In this document: in pieces, positions 25,294 to 32,545 of the stretch
Layout: the number at the start of each line of letters is the position of its first letter
How positions within the stretch are numbered: the stretch's first letter is position 1
DNA from: Tsuneonella dongtanensis
Lineage (GTDB): Bacteria > Pseudomonadota > Alphaproteobacteria > Sphingomonadales > Sphingomonadaceae
Direction: 5' to 3'
Assembly (NCBI RefSeq): GCF_001698205.1
Contig: NZ_CP016591.1
Coordinates: 2,294,001 to 2,358,000, forward strand
DNA: 64,000 nucleotides
The notes under the pieces: model-generated
What the model was told of the DNA's origin: nothing
Database searches by the model: none
Seen by the model: only the letters and a program-made list of their open reading frames with translations
Made by a program: the position numbers and the translations under genes

Positions 25294-27093
25294 TCATGCG
25301 GCGGTGAGGAACATGTCCTCGTCGAGCGCCATCATCGCCTCGGCACCCGCCTCGATCTTCCGGCGCAGCGCACCGCAGTCGGGACCGAAACGCTCGAAGA
25401 AATAGCGCGCGGTGGTCAGCTTGGCCTCGTAGAAGGCCTTTTCGCTCGTGCCCTCCGCCAGCCGCGCGGCCGCGACCTTCGCCATCTTGAGCCACATCCA
25501 GCCGAGCGTGACCACGCCCATTATGGTCATGTAGTGATGCGCGCCCGCGCCGAGGTTGTTCGGGTTCGCCATCGCGTTCTGCATGAACCACATCGTCGCG
25601 GCCTTCTGTTCGCCGACCGCCTTCGCCAGCGCATCGGCGAGAGGCTTGAGTTCGCCCTCGGCACCGGCCACTTCCTCGTCGACCTGGGCGAAGAAGGCCT
25701 GGATCGCCGCGCCGCCCTTGTGCGCGAGCTTGCGCCCGCAAAGGTCCATCGCCTGGATGCCGTTTGTCCCTTCGTAGATCATCGCGATGCGGGCATCGCG
25801 GACGTATTGCTCCATGCCCCACTCGACGATGTAGCCGTGCCCGCCGAAGACCTGCTGCATATCGGTCGCGACGGCATAGCCCTTGTCGGTGCCGTAGCCC
25901 TTGATCACCGGGGTCAGGAGACCGAGCAGGTCGTCGGCCAGCGTGCGCTCCTCCTCCGTTTCCGCCTTGTGGGTCAGGTCGACCTGAAGCGAAGCGTAGA
26001 GGTAAAGGGCGCGCATGCCCTCGGTGAAAGCCTTGGCGTCCATCAGCATGCGCCGCACGTCGGGGTGGACGATGATGCTGTCGGCCTTCTGGTCGGGCTC
26101 GGCCGGGCCGGTCAGCGCGCGGCCCTGACGGCGGTCGCGCGCATAGGCGACGGCGTTTTGATAGGCGATCTCCGCCTGCGAGAGGCCCTGAATGCCTACA
26201 CCGAGGCGCGCGGCGTTCATCATCACGAACATGGCCGCGAGGCCGCGCATTTCCTCGCCGACGAGCCAGCCCTTCGCACCGTCATAGTTCATGACGCAGG
26301 TCGAGTTGCCGTGAATGCCCATCTTGTGCTCGATCGAACCGCACTGGACCGCGTTGCGCTCACCCAGCGAGCCGTCGTCGTTGACGAGGATCTTGGGCAC
26401 TACGAACAGGCTGATGCCCTTGCTGCTCTCGGGAGCGCCCGGCGTCTTCGCGAGCACCAGATGGATGATGTTCTCGGTCAGGTCGTGCTCGCCGGCCGAG
26501 ATGAAGATCTTGGTCCCGGTGATCGAGTAGCTTCCGTCGGCCTGCGGTTCGGCCTTCGTGCGGATGAGGCCGAGATCGGTTCCGCAGTGCGGCTCGGTCA
26601 GGTTCATCGTGCCGAGCCACTTGTTGGCGATCATGTTGGAGACATAGGTCTCCTTCAGCTTGTCGCTGCCGAAGGCGAGCAGCGCATTGACCGCGCCGTT
26701 GGTGAGTCCGGGATACATCCCGAACGACTGGTTGGCCGACGAGACGTACTCCTCGAGCACGAAGCCGAGGACGTGCGGCATGTCCTGCCCGCCGAAATCG
26801 GCCGGCGCGGCGAGCGTCGACCAGCCCGCTTCGACGTACTGGTTGAACGCTTCCTTGAAGCCCGTCGGAGTGGTGACCGACCCGTCGGGATGCCGGGTGC
26901 AACCCTCGCTGTCGCCCACCTGGTTGAGCGGGGCGATCACTTCCGCGCAGAACTTCCCGCACTCGTCGATCACGGTGTCGATCAGGTCCGGAGTCGCACT
27001 CTCGAAGCCGGGCCGGTTGCCATAGCTCGGAAGGTCCAGAACCTCGTTGACGACGAACTTCGTATCGCGGGTCGGGGCGTTGTAGATGGGCAT
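25294..27093 (-). CDS. Acyl-CoA dehydrogenase (large, about 600 residues)
   Basis: This 599-residue FAD enzyme introduces the alpha-beta double bond in an acyl-CoA. The middle-domain motif MNLTEPHCGTDLG and the flavin loop ISAGEHDLTENIIH are present. The catalytic Glu lies in AMIYEGTNGIQAMDL. A C-terminal extension beyond the catalytic domain is typical of the long bacterial subgroup with the DUF at the end. Electrons would go to ETF and then to ETF-QO encoded at 16900-18546. It lies 12 bases after a MerR-type regulator that probably controls it. Confidence 0.95.
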   Translation of the reverse strand: MPIYNAPTRDTKFVVNEVLDLPSYGNRPGFESATPDLIDTVIDECGKFCAEVIAPLNQVGDSEGCTRHPDGSVTTPTGFKEAFNQYVEAGWSTLAAPADFGGQDMPHVLGFVLEEYVSSANQSFGMYPGLTNGAVNALLAFGSDKLKETYVSNMIANKWLGTMNLTEPHCGTDLGLIRTKAEPQADGSYSITGTKIFISAGEHDLTENIIHLVLAKTPGAPESSKGISLFVVPKILVNDDGSLGERNAVQCGSIEHKMGIHGNSTCVMNYDGAKGWLVGEEMRGLAAMFVMMNAARLGVGIQGLSQAEIAYQNAVAYARDRRQGRALTGPAEPDQKADSIIVHPDVRRMLMDAKAFTEGMRALYLYASLQVDLTHKAETEEERTLADDLLGLLTPVIKGYGTDKGYAVATDMQQVFGGHGYIVEWGMEQYVRDARIAMIYEGTNGIQAMDLCGRKLAHKGGAAIQAFFAQVDEEVAGAEGELKPLADALAKAVGEQKAATMWFMQNAMANPNNLGAGAHHYMTIMGVVTLGWMWLKMAKVAAARLAEGTSEKAFYEAKLTTARYFFERFGPDCGALRRKIEAGAEAMMALDEDMFLTAA

Positions 27094-27105
27094 GAAAGGT
27101 CCTCG

Positions 27106-27549
27106 TTATCCTTCGTCGACGACGCGCTCGACGTGCGCGACGAACTCGGTGAGCTCGGTGATGGCCGAATCGATGTCATCGCGCTGGCGTTTCAGCTTGG
27201 CGATGTGCGCGCGGCACTTTTCGATGGTGAAGCGGCGTTGCTCGACGCGCCCGTCGCCGAGATCGTACAGGTCGATCATCTCGCGAATGTCGCCGAGACT
27301 GAATCCGACGTTCTTGGCGCGCATGATCCATGCGAGCCTGGCGCGGTCGCGCTTCGAGTAGATCCGGGCCAGACCGACACGACGCGGAGCGATCAGGCCC
27401 TCGTCTTCGTAGAAGCGCAGCGCCCGGGCGGTGCAGCCGAATTCCTCGGTAAGGTCCGAAATCGAGAACTGTTCGCGCTCGAGCAGGTCGGGGCGATCGA
27501 TGTGCGCGCCCTGATGGGCGGAATCGGGCTTGCGGGCGGGTTCGACCAT
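27106..27549 (-). CDS. MerR-family regulator of fatty-acid or branched-chain acyl-CoA degradation (LiuR-like)
   Basis: This 147-residue regulator carries a MerR helix-turn-helix (ISDLTEEFGCTARALRFYEDEGLI, in two parts about residues 29-52) and a dimerisation coiled coil. No metal-binding cysteines are found at the C-terminus, so a metal sensor is unlikely. The group next to acyl-CoA dehydrogenases (LiuR-like) senses acyl-CoA intermediates. A near-palindrome at 27568-27587 overlaps its promoter, pointing to autoregulation. The acyl-CoA dehydrogenase gene follows 12 bases downstream. Confidence 0.9.
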   Translation of the reverse strand: MVEPARKPDSAHQGAHIDRPDLLEREQFSISDLTEEFGCTARALRFYEDEGLIAPRRVGLARIYSKRDRARLAWIMRAKNVGFSLGDIREMIDLYDLGDGRVEQRRFTIEKCRAHIAKLKRQRDDIDSAITELTEFVAHVERVVDEG

Positions 27550-27567
27550 GCCCGCCGGATAGCCCTT

Positions 27568-27587
27568 ACTTTACGTTTGCGTCAAGT
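27568..27587 (-). promoter_or_regulatory. Candidate MerR/LiuR operator and promoter
   Basis: ACTTTACG-TTTG-CGTCAAGT is an inverted repeat matching in 7 of 8 arm positions. On the minus strand TTGACG (27580-27585) followed by 18 bases and TATCCG (27556-27561) makes a promoter overlapping the repeat. The spacing is stretched, as is common for MerR activators. The predicted transcript start falls almost on the ATG at 27549, so the message may be leaderless. The site overlaps the hisI stop codon. Confidence 0.55.
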
Positions 27588-27962
27588 ATTGACGGACCGG
27601 AGAACGTCGCCGTCAAGCTCGCGGTAGAAGCAACTTATCGCCCCCGTGTGACAGGCCGGGCCTGTTGGTCGGCATTCGAGCACCAGCGCGTCCTGGTCGC
27701 AGTCGACGAGAATGCGCTCCACGCGCAGCGTATTTCCCGAAGACTCGCCCTTCATCCACAGACGACCGCGCGAGCGGGAATGGAAATGGGCCAAGCCCGT
27801 CTCGCGCGTCTTCGACAATGCTTCCTTGTCCATGTGCGCGAGCATGAGGATCGCGCCGCTATCGCCATCGACCACGATCGCGGTGAGCAGCCCGGTGGCG
27901 TCGAACTTGGGCGTGAAAGGCGCTTCGGGCGCTTCGGAGGGTTTGTCGGGTGTTTGTTGCAC
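27582..27962 (-). CDS. hisI: Phosphoribosyl-AMP cyclohydrolase
   Basis: This 126-residue enzyme opens the purine ring of phosphoribosyl-AMP, the third step of histidine synthesis. The core motifs are LMLAHMDKEALSKT, HSRSRGRLWMKGESSGN, the metal-binding VDCDQDALVLEC and the C-terminal PACHTGAISCFYR, with both Cys ligands present. It is the stand-alone HisI, without the HisE fusion. The start is GTG (VQQTPDKPSEAPEAP). No other his genes are next to it. Confidence 0.96.
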   Translation of the reverse strand: MQQTPDKPSEAPEAPFTPKFDATGLLTAIVVDGDSGAILMLAHMDKEALSKTRETGLAHFHSRSRGRLWMKGESSGNTLRVERILVDCDQDALVLECRPTGPACHTGAISCFYRELDGDVLRSVNT

Positions 27963-28013
27963 GATAACAACAGCCCTCTTTCAAAATCCGCCTTCGCGCA
28001 AGATGTCGCTTTG

Positions 28014-28202
28014 ATGAACGCAGCATCAATGAGACACATCGCCTCGCAGTCCGAAGGGGCAGCGAACCGGAACGCCGGTGCCGAAGAGCGCCAGGTTCAG
28101 GGACCGCCGAAGGAAGTAACGCGCATTCCGCGACTCCGGAAGCAGACGATGAGGGATCGGACCCAGGCTGCCGAAGGGGGTGGTAGCCGAAAGTCCAAAT
28201 AA
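28014..28202 (+). CDS. Small basic protein (62 residues), tentative
   Basis: The open frame begins at ATG 28014 (an internal ATG at 28029 is also possible) and ends at 28202 in a basic tail AAEGGGSRKSK. It has many Arg and Lys (RIPRLRKQTMRDR), as in small nucleic-acid-binding proteins. A strong rho-independent terminator for this strand follows 14 bases downstream, within the 3' end of comF on the other strand. That is the main reason to think that a rightward transcript exists. It could equally be a small RNA; no ribosome-binding site is obvious. Confidence 0.4.
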   Translation: MNAASMRHIASQSEGAANRNAGAEERQVQGPPKEVTRIPRLRKQTMRDRTQAAEGGGSRKSK

Positions 28203-28207
28203 TTTCG

Positions 28208-29005
28208 TCACGGTGCGCCCGGGGTCTCGGCCCCGGGCGTTTCGTTTATGGCCCGGGACCCGTCTACTTCGTCGAGCACCCGGGCGAAGCACGCCACCAC
28301 CACCTTTGCCGCGCCCGCCCGCTTGAGCGCCGCTACACATGCGTCGCTCGTCGCGCCGCTGGTAAGCACGTCGTCGACAAGGATGACCTGCGCACCCTTT
28401 AGGCTTTCGGCGCGTCGCGGATCGACGGTTATGGCACCCGAGAGTGTCCTCTTGCGCGCCTTGCGGCCGAGACCGCCCAGCGCCGGCGTTCGTTTCGTCC
28501 GCATGAGGCCGTCGACGATCAGTGTCGCCCCGGTCATCGCCGCGACCTCCCTTCCCAACAAGGCAGCCTGGTTGAACCCGCGCGTCCACAGCCTCCAGCG
28601 ATGCAGCGGAACCGGGACGACGATCCACTCGCCTTCGAGCTTCGGCAGGCGGGCGACGATCAGCCGCGCCAGCATCGGCGCCAGCGCGATCCGCCGACCG
28701 TGCTTGAATGCAAGCACCAGCTTGCGCGACCCCTCGCCATAAAGCGTTCCCGCGGCGATCCCGTCGTGGCGCGGCGGGTCGGCGATGCATGGCCCGCAGA
28801 CCGCGCCCTCACCGGGGTCGATTTCGCCGAAAGGGCGGCGGCACCGCGCGCAGGAAGGCTCACCCGGTATGCGCAACTCGCTCCAGCACGCGGCGCAGAG
28901 TCCGGTCTGGGCACCGATGGCCGCACCGCACAACGGACATCGCGGAGGGTATACGAGGTCGACCAGCGGGGCGATTCCCTCGCGCAAGGTCCCGGCCACG
29001 CTCAC
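28208..29005 (-). CDS. comF: ComF-family phosphoribosyltransferase-like protein
   Basis: This 265-residue ComF protein is involved in DNA uptake in competent bacteria. An N-terminal zinc finger (CPLCGAAIG, CAACW, CARCRRPF, CGPC) precedes a PRTase domain with the PRPP loop VILVDDVLTSGATSDAC. GTG at 29005 is preferred; a GTG at 29062 would overlap the divergent methyltransferase gene and add a non-conserved stretch. The C-terminal codons include the stem of a plus-strand terminator. Confidence 0.9.
   Translation of the reverse strand: MSVAGTLREGIAPLVDLVYPPRCPLCGAAIGAQTGLCAACWSELRIPGEPSCARCRRPFGEIDPGEGAVCGPCIADPPRHDGIAAGTLYGEGSRKLVLAFKHGRRIALAPMLARLIVARLPKLEGEWIVVPVPLHRWRLWTRGFNQAALLGREVAAMTGATLIVDGLMRTKRTPALGGLGRKARKRTLSGAITVDPRRAESLKGAQVILVDDVLTSGATSDACVAALKRAGAAKVVVACFARVLDEVDGSRAINETPGAETPGAP
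28217..28247 (+). terminator. Rho-independent terminator, rightward
   Basis: An 8-bp perfect GC stem, GCCCGGGG (28217-28224) with CCCCGGGC (28231-28238), has a 6-base loop and is followed by GTTTCGTTT. The T-rich tail is only on the plus strand. It therefore terminates a transcript coming from 27960-28200 even though it lies within the comF coding end. Confidence 0.75.
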
Positions 29006-29043
29006 CCTTGCCACCGCGCGCTTGCAGGAGCAGGGACGGTCCG

Positions 29044-29802
29044 ATGGTTCGCGACCTGCCACCCGAGATATTCAGCGCTCGGCGCATGACAGCGCGGGCG
29101 GAGCGAGCCCGAATGCTCCAGCAGCGCAGCGGAGCGGCGGACTGGCTCGCCGATGCGCTGGTCGAGGACGCGCTCGAGCGGATCGAGTTCATGCGGCTCG
29201 AACCGGATCGCGCCCTCGTCCTGGGGACCGGCGCCGGCGAACTCGGCAAGATGCTCGAGCGAAAGGGAGTCCGCGTGACGGTGGCGGAGCCGGGTTCGCT
29301 CGACCTGGAAGCGCCCTACCCCGTCGGCGGCTTCGGACTGATTGCCAGCCTCGGCGCGCTCGACACGGTGAACGACCTTCCCGGAGCACTGATCCACCAG
29401 CGCAACGCGCTGGGCCCGGGCGGCGTGATGATCGCCAACCTCGTCGGCGCGGGGAGCTTGCCGCGGCTGCGCGCTGCCCTGCTCGCCGCCGATGGCGAAC
29501 GCCCCGCGGCGCGGCTGCATCCGGCGGTCGATGCCCGCTCGGGTGCCGCCCTGCTCCAGCGCGCGGGTTTCTCGCGGCAGGTCGCCGACAGCTGGACGCT
29601 CCGCCTGCGCTTTGGCTCGCTCGATACGCTCGTCGCCGATTTGCGCACCCAAGGGCTGACAAGTGCCCTGGCGGATGTCACTCCGCCAGTCACCAAGGCC
29701 GGGCTCGAGCGCGCCCGCACGGCGTTTCTCGATGATGCCGACCGGCACGGCCGGGTCGTGGAAACTCTCGAAATCCTGACGCTTACCGGTTGGAGGGATT
29801 AG
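29044..29802 (+). CDS. SAM-dependent methyltransferase, BioC/NDUFAF5-like
   Basis: This is a 252-residue class I methyltransferase-like protein. The N-terminus PEIFSARRMTARAERA and the reduced SAM motif ALVLGTGAGELGKML resemble alphaproteobacterial homologues of the complex I assembly factor NDUFAF5, often labelled BioC-like. The later NALGPGGVMIANL is the strand 4 region. No biotin genes are nearby, so a role in biotin synthesis is not supported. It is divergent from comF with a 38-base gap. Confidence 0.85.
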   Translation: MVRDLPPEIFSARRMTARAERARMLQQRSGAADWLADALVEDALERIEFMRLEPDRALVLGTGAGELGKMLERKGVRVTVAEPGSLDLEAPYPVGGFGLIASLGALDTVNDLPGALIHQRNALGPGGVMIANLVGAGSLPRLRAALLAADGERPAARLHPAVDARSGAALLQRAGFSRQVADSWTLRLRFGSLDTLVADLRTQGLTSALADVTPPVTKAGLERARTAFLDDADRHGRVVETLEILTLTGWRD

Positions 29803-29816
29803 GCTGGCTGGCACGA

Positions 29817-32483
29817 CTAGCTGCGCAGCGCTGCCTGCGCCGCGGCCAGCCTTGCGATCGGCACCCGATAGGGGCTCGCCGACACGTAATCGAGCCCGAC
29901 TTCCTCGCAGAACACGATGCTCGCCGGGTCGCCGCCGTGCTCGCCGCAGATGCCGAGCTTGATGTCCGGACGGGTCGCCCTGCCCCGCTCCGCCGCCAGC
30001 CGGACCAGCTGGCCAACCCCGTCGATGTCGAGGCTGACGAACGGGTCGCGCGGGAAGATTCCCCGCTCGACATAGGCCGACAGGAAGCGCCCTGCGTCGT
30101 CGCGCGAGACGCCCAGCGTGGTCTGCGTCAGGTCGTTGGTGCCGAAGCTGAAGAAGCGCGCCTCCTCGGCGATCTCGCCCGCCATCAGCGCGGCGCGCGG
30201 CAGTTCGATCATCGTCCCGACGAGGTAGTCGAGCGTGCGGCCCTTCTCGGCAAAGACGTCCTGCGCGGTGCGGTCGACGAGCGCGCGCAGCAGCTCGAGT
30301 TCGCGGCGACTGGCGACCAGCGGGATCATCACTTCGGGGATCGGCGCTTCTCCGCCTTCCGCCGCGACATCGCACGCGGCTTCGAAGATCGCGCGCGCCT
30401 GCATCTCGTAGATTTCGGGATAGGTGATACCGAGCCGGCAGCCGCGATGGCCGAGCATCGGATTGAACTCGTGTAGCTCCCCAGCGCGGCGCTTGAGGTG
30501 GTCGGCACCGTAGCCGGTCGCTTCGGCCAGCTCCTCGAAGTCGGCATCCTCGTGCGGCAGGAACTCGTGCAGCGGCGGGTCGAGCAGCCGGATGGTGCAA
30601 GGCAACCCGCTCATCACGCGGAAGATCTCGGCGAAGTCCGAGCGCTGTTCGGGCAGCAGCAGGGCCAGCGCCTTGCGCCGCCCGCGTTCGTCCTCGGCCA
30701 GGATCATCTGGCGCACGGCGCTGATCCGGCGCGCGTCGAAGAACATGTGCTCGGTCCGGCAGAGGCCGATCCCCTCGGCACCGAACTGGACCGCCATGCG
30801 GCAATCATCGGGCGTTTCGGCGTTGGTGCGGACCTTCATCCGGCGATGCCGATCGGCCCACTCCATCAGCGTGCCGAAGTCGCCCACCAGCTCGGGCTCG
30901 ATCGTCGCCACTTCGCCCGCCATGACCTGCCCGGTCGAACCGTCGAGCGTGAGCACGTCGCCTTCCGCCATGTCGCGGTTGCCGATCCTGAGCGTGCGGC
31001 TCTTCATGTCGATCGACACGGCAGAGGCGCCCGAGACGCAGCACCGGCCCATCCCGCGGGCCACCACGGCCGCGTGGCTCGTCATCCCGCCGCGCGCGGT
31101 GAGGATGCCCTGCGCGGCGTGCATCCCGTGGATGTCCTCGGGGCTGGTCTCTACCCGCACGAGGATGACCTTCTCGCCCCGCGCGACCCATTGTTCGGCC
31201 GTGTCGGCGTCGAGCACGATCTTGCCCGAGGCCGCGCCGGGCGAGGCGGGGAGCCCGGTGGTCAGCACGTCGCGATGCGCCTCGGGATCGAGCGTCGGGT
31301 GCAGGAGCTGGTCGAGCGCCATCGGATCGACCCGCAGGATCGCGGTCTGCTCGTCGATCAGGCCCTCGCCCGCCATGTCGACCGCCATCTTGAGCGCGGC
31401 CTTGGCGGTGCGCTTGCCGCTGCGGGTCTGGAGCATCCACAGCTTGCCGCGCTCCACGGTGAACTCGATGTCCTGCATGTCGCGGTAGTGCGCCTCGAGC
31501 AGGTCGAACACGCGGGCGAGCTCCGCGTAGGCCTCGGGCATTGCCTCTTCCATGGCTAACGGCTTGGCGTTCGCCCGTTCGCGCGCGGCTTTCGTGAGGT
31601 ACTGCGGGGTGCGGATCCCGGCGACGACGTCCTCGCCCTGCGCGTTCACCAGCCATTCGCCGTAGTAGGCCCGCTCGCCGGTCGCCGGGTCGCGGGTGAA
31701 GGCGACGCCGGTGGCCGATGTGTCGCCCATGTTGCCGAAGACCATCGCCTGCACGTTGACCGCGGTCCCCCAGCCGGAGGGGATATCGTTCAGGCGCCGA
31801 TAGACCTTTGCCCGGTCCGAATCCCACGAATCGAACACCGCGCGGATCGCGCCCCAGAGCTGCTCGTGCACGTCCTGCGGGAACGGTCGGCCGAGTTCGT
31901 CCTCGGCGATCTTGCGGTATTCGGCGACCAGGGCCTGCCAGTCGTCGGCCTCCATCTCGGTATCGGAGTAGAGGCCCTTGTCCTCCTTGGCGATCTCCAG
32001 CGCTTCCTCGAACAGCCCGTGATCGAGCCCGAGGACGACGTCGGAGTACATCTGGATGAAACGGCGGTAGCTGTCCCAGGCGAAGCGGGGATCGCCGCTC
32101 ACCGCCGCGAGGCCCTGCACCGTCTCGTCGTTGAGGCCGAGGTTGAGGACGGTGTCCATCATGCCCGGCATCGAGACCCGCGCGCCCGAGCGGACCGAGA
32201 CCAGAAGCGGATCGGCCGGATCGCCGAACGTCTTGCCCACCGACCGTTCGATGTGGCCGATGGCATCGGAGACCGCGGCCTTCAGGCTCTCGGGAAACTC
32301 GCCGCCGTGCTCAAGGTAGCGGACGCATTCCTCGGTCGTGATCGTGAAGCCGGGGGGCACGGGAAGGCCGATGTCGGCCATCTCCGCCAGGTTCGCGCCC
32401 TTGCCGCCGACGATCGTCTTGTCCTTGGCGCGGGGATCGTCGAGGGGCGCGCCGCCGCCGAATGGGTAGACCGTCTTCATCAT
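29817..32483 (-). CDS. ppdK: Pyruvate, phosphate dikinase
   Basis: This 888-residue enzyme interconverts pyruvate, ATP and phosphate with PEP, AMP and pyrophosphate. The N-terminal nucleotide domain begins VYPFGGGAPL and has KTIVGGKGANLAEM. The phosphohistidine domain has GGMTSHAAVVARGMG (His about 470). The C-terminal PEP/pyruvate barrel has GLCRTEHMFF and IGTMIELPRAALMA-like segments, ending SFGTNDLTQTTLG and ICGEHGGDP. Length matches the family. The leader contains two tandem copies of an 11-base unit (32517-32538). It is convergent with the methyltransferase gene. Confidence 0.97.
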   Translation of the reverse strand: MMKTVYPFGGGAPLDDPRAKDKTIVGGKGANLAEMADIGLPVPPGFTITTEECVRYLEHGGEFPESLKAAVSDAIGHIERSVGKTFGDPADPLLVSVRSGARVSMPGMMDTVLNLGLNDETVQGLAAVSGDPRFAWDSYRRFIQMYSDVVLGLDHGLFEEALEIAKEDKGLYSDTEMEADDWQALVAEYRKIAEDELGRPFPQDVHEQLWGAIRAVFDSWDSDRAKVYRRLNDIPSGWGTAVNVQAMVFGNMGDTSATGVAFTRDPATGERAYYGEWLVNAQGEDVVAGIRTPQYLTKAARERANAKPLAMEEAMPEAYAELARVFDLLEAHYRDMQDIEFTVERGKLWMLQTRSGKRTAKAALKMAVDMAGEGLIDEQTAILRVDPMALDQLLHPTLDPEAHRDVLTTGLPASPGAASGKIVLDADTAEQWVARGEKVILVRVETSPEDIHGMHAAQGILTARGGMTSHAAVVARGMGRCCVSGASAVSIDMKSRTLRIGNRDMAEGDVLTLDGSTGQVMAGEVATIEPELVGDFGTLMEWADRHRRMKVRTNAETPDDCRMAVQFGAEGIGLCRTEHMFFDARRISAVRQMILAEDERGRRKALALLLPEQRSDFAEIFRVMSGLPCTIRLLDPPLHEFLPHEDADFEELAEATGYGADHLKRRAGELHEFNPMLGHRGCRLGITYPEIYEMQARAIFEAACDVAAEGGEAPIPEVMIPLVASRRELELLRALVDRTAQDVFAEKGRTLDYLVGTMIELPRAALMAGEIAEEARFFSFGTNDLTQTTLGVSRDDAGRFLSAYVERGIFPRDPFVSLDIDGVGQLVRLAAERGRATRPDIKLGICGEHGGDPASIVFCEEVGLDYVSASPYRVPIARLAAAQAALRS

Positions 32484-32545
32484 CGCTCCCTGTCATCCGG
32501 GCGGGTGGACGTGCCGGAAAGCGACACGAAAGCGACACCCAAATC

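Noticed and set aside
25261-27627. Open frame of 788 codons on the plus strand
   Set aside because: It is antisense to the acyl-CoA dehydrogenase and its MerR regulator. Its product has no domain and has the Arg/His-rich look of a high-GC shadow frame.
32517-32538. Two tandem copies of an 11-base unit before ppdK, considered as operator sites
   Set aside because: Only two copies, no symmetry and no link to a regulator, so nothing beyond a small tandem duplication can be claimed.
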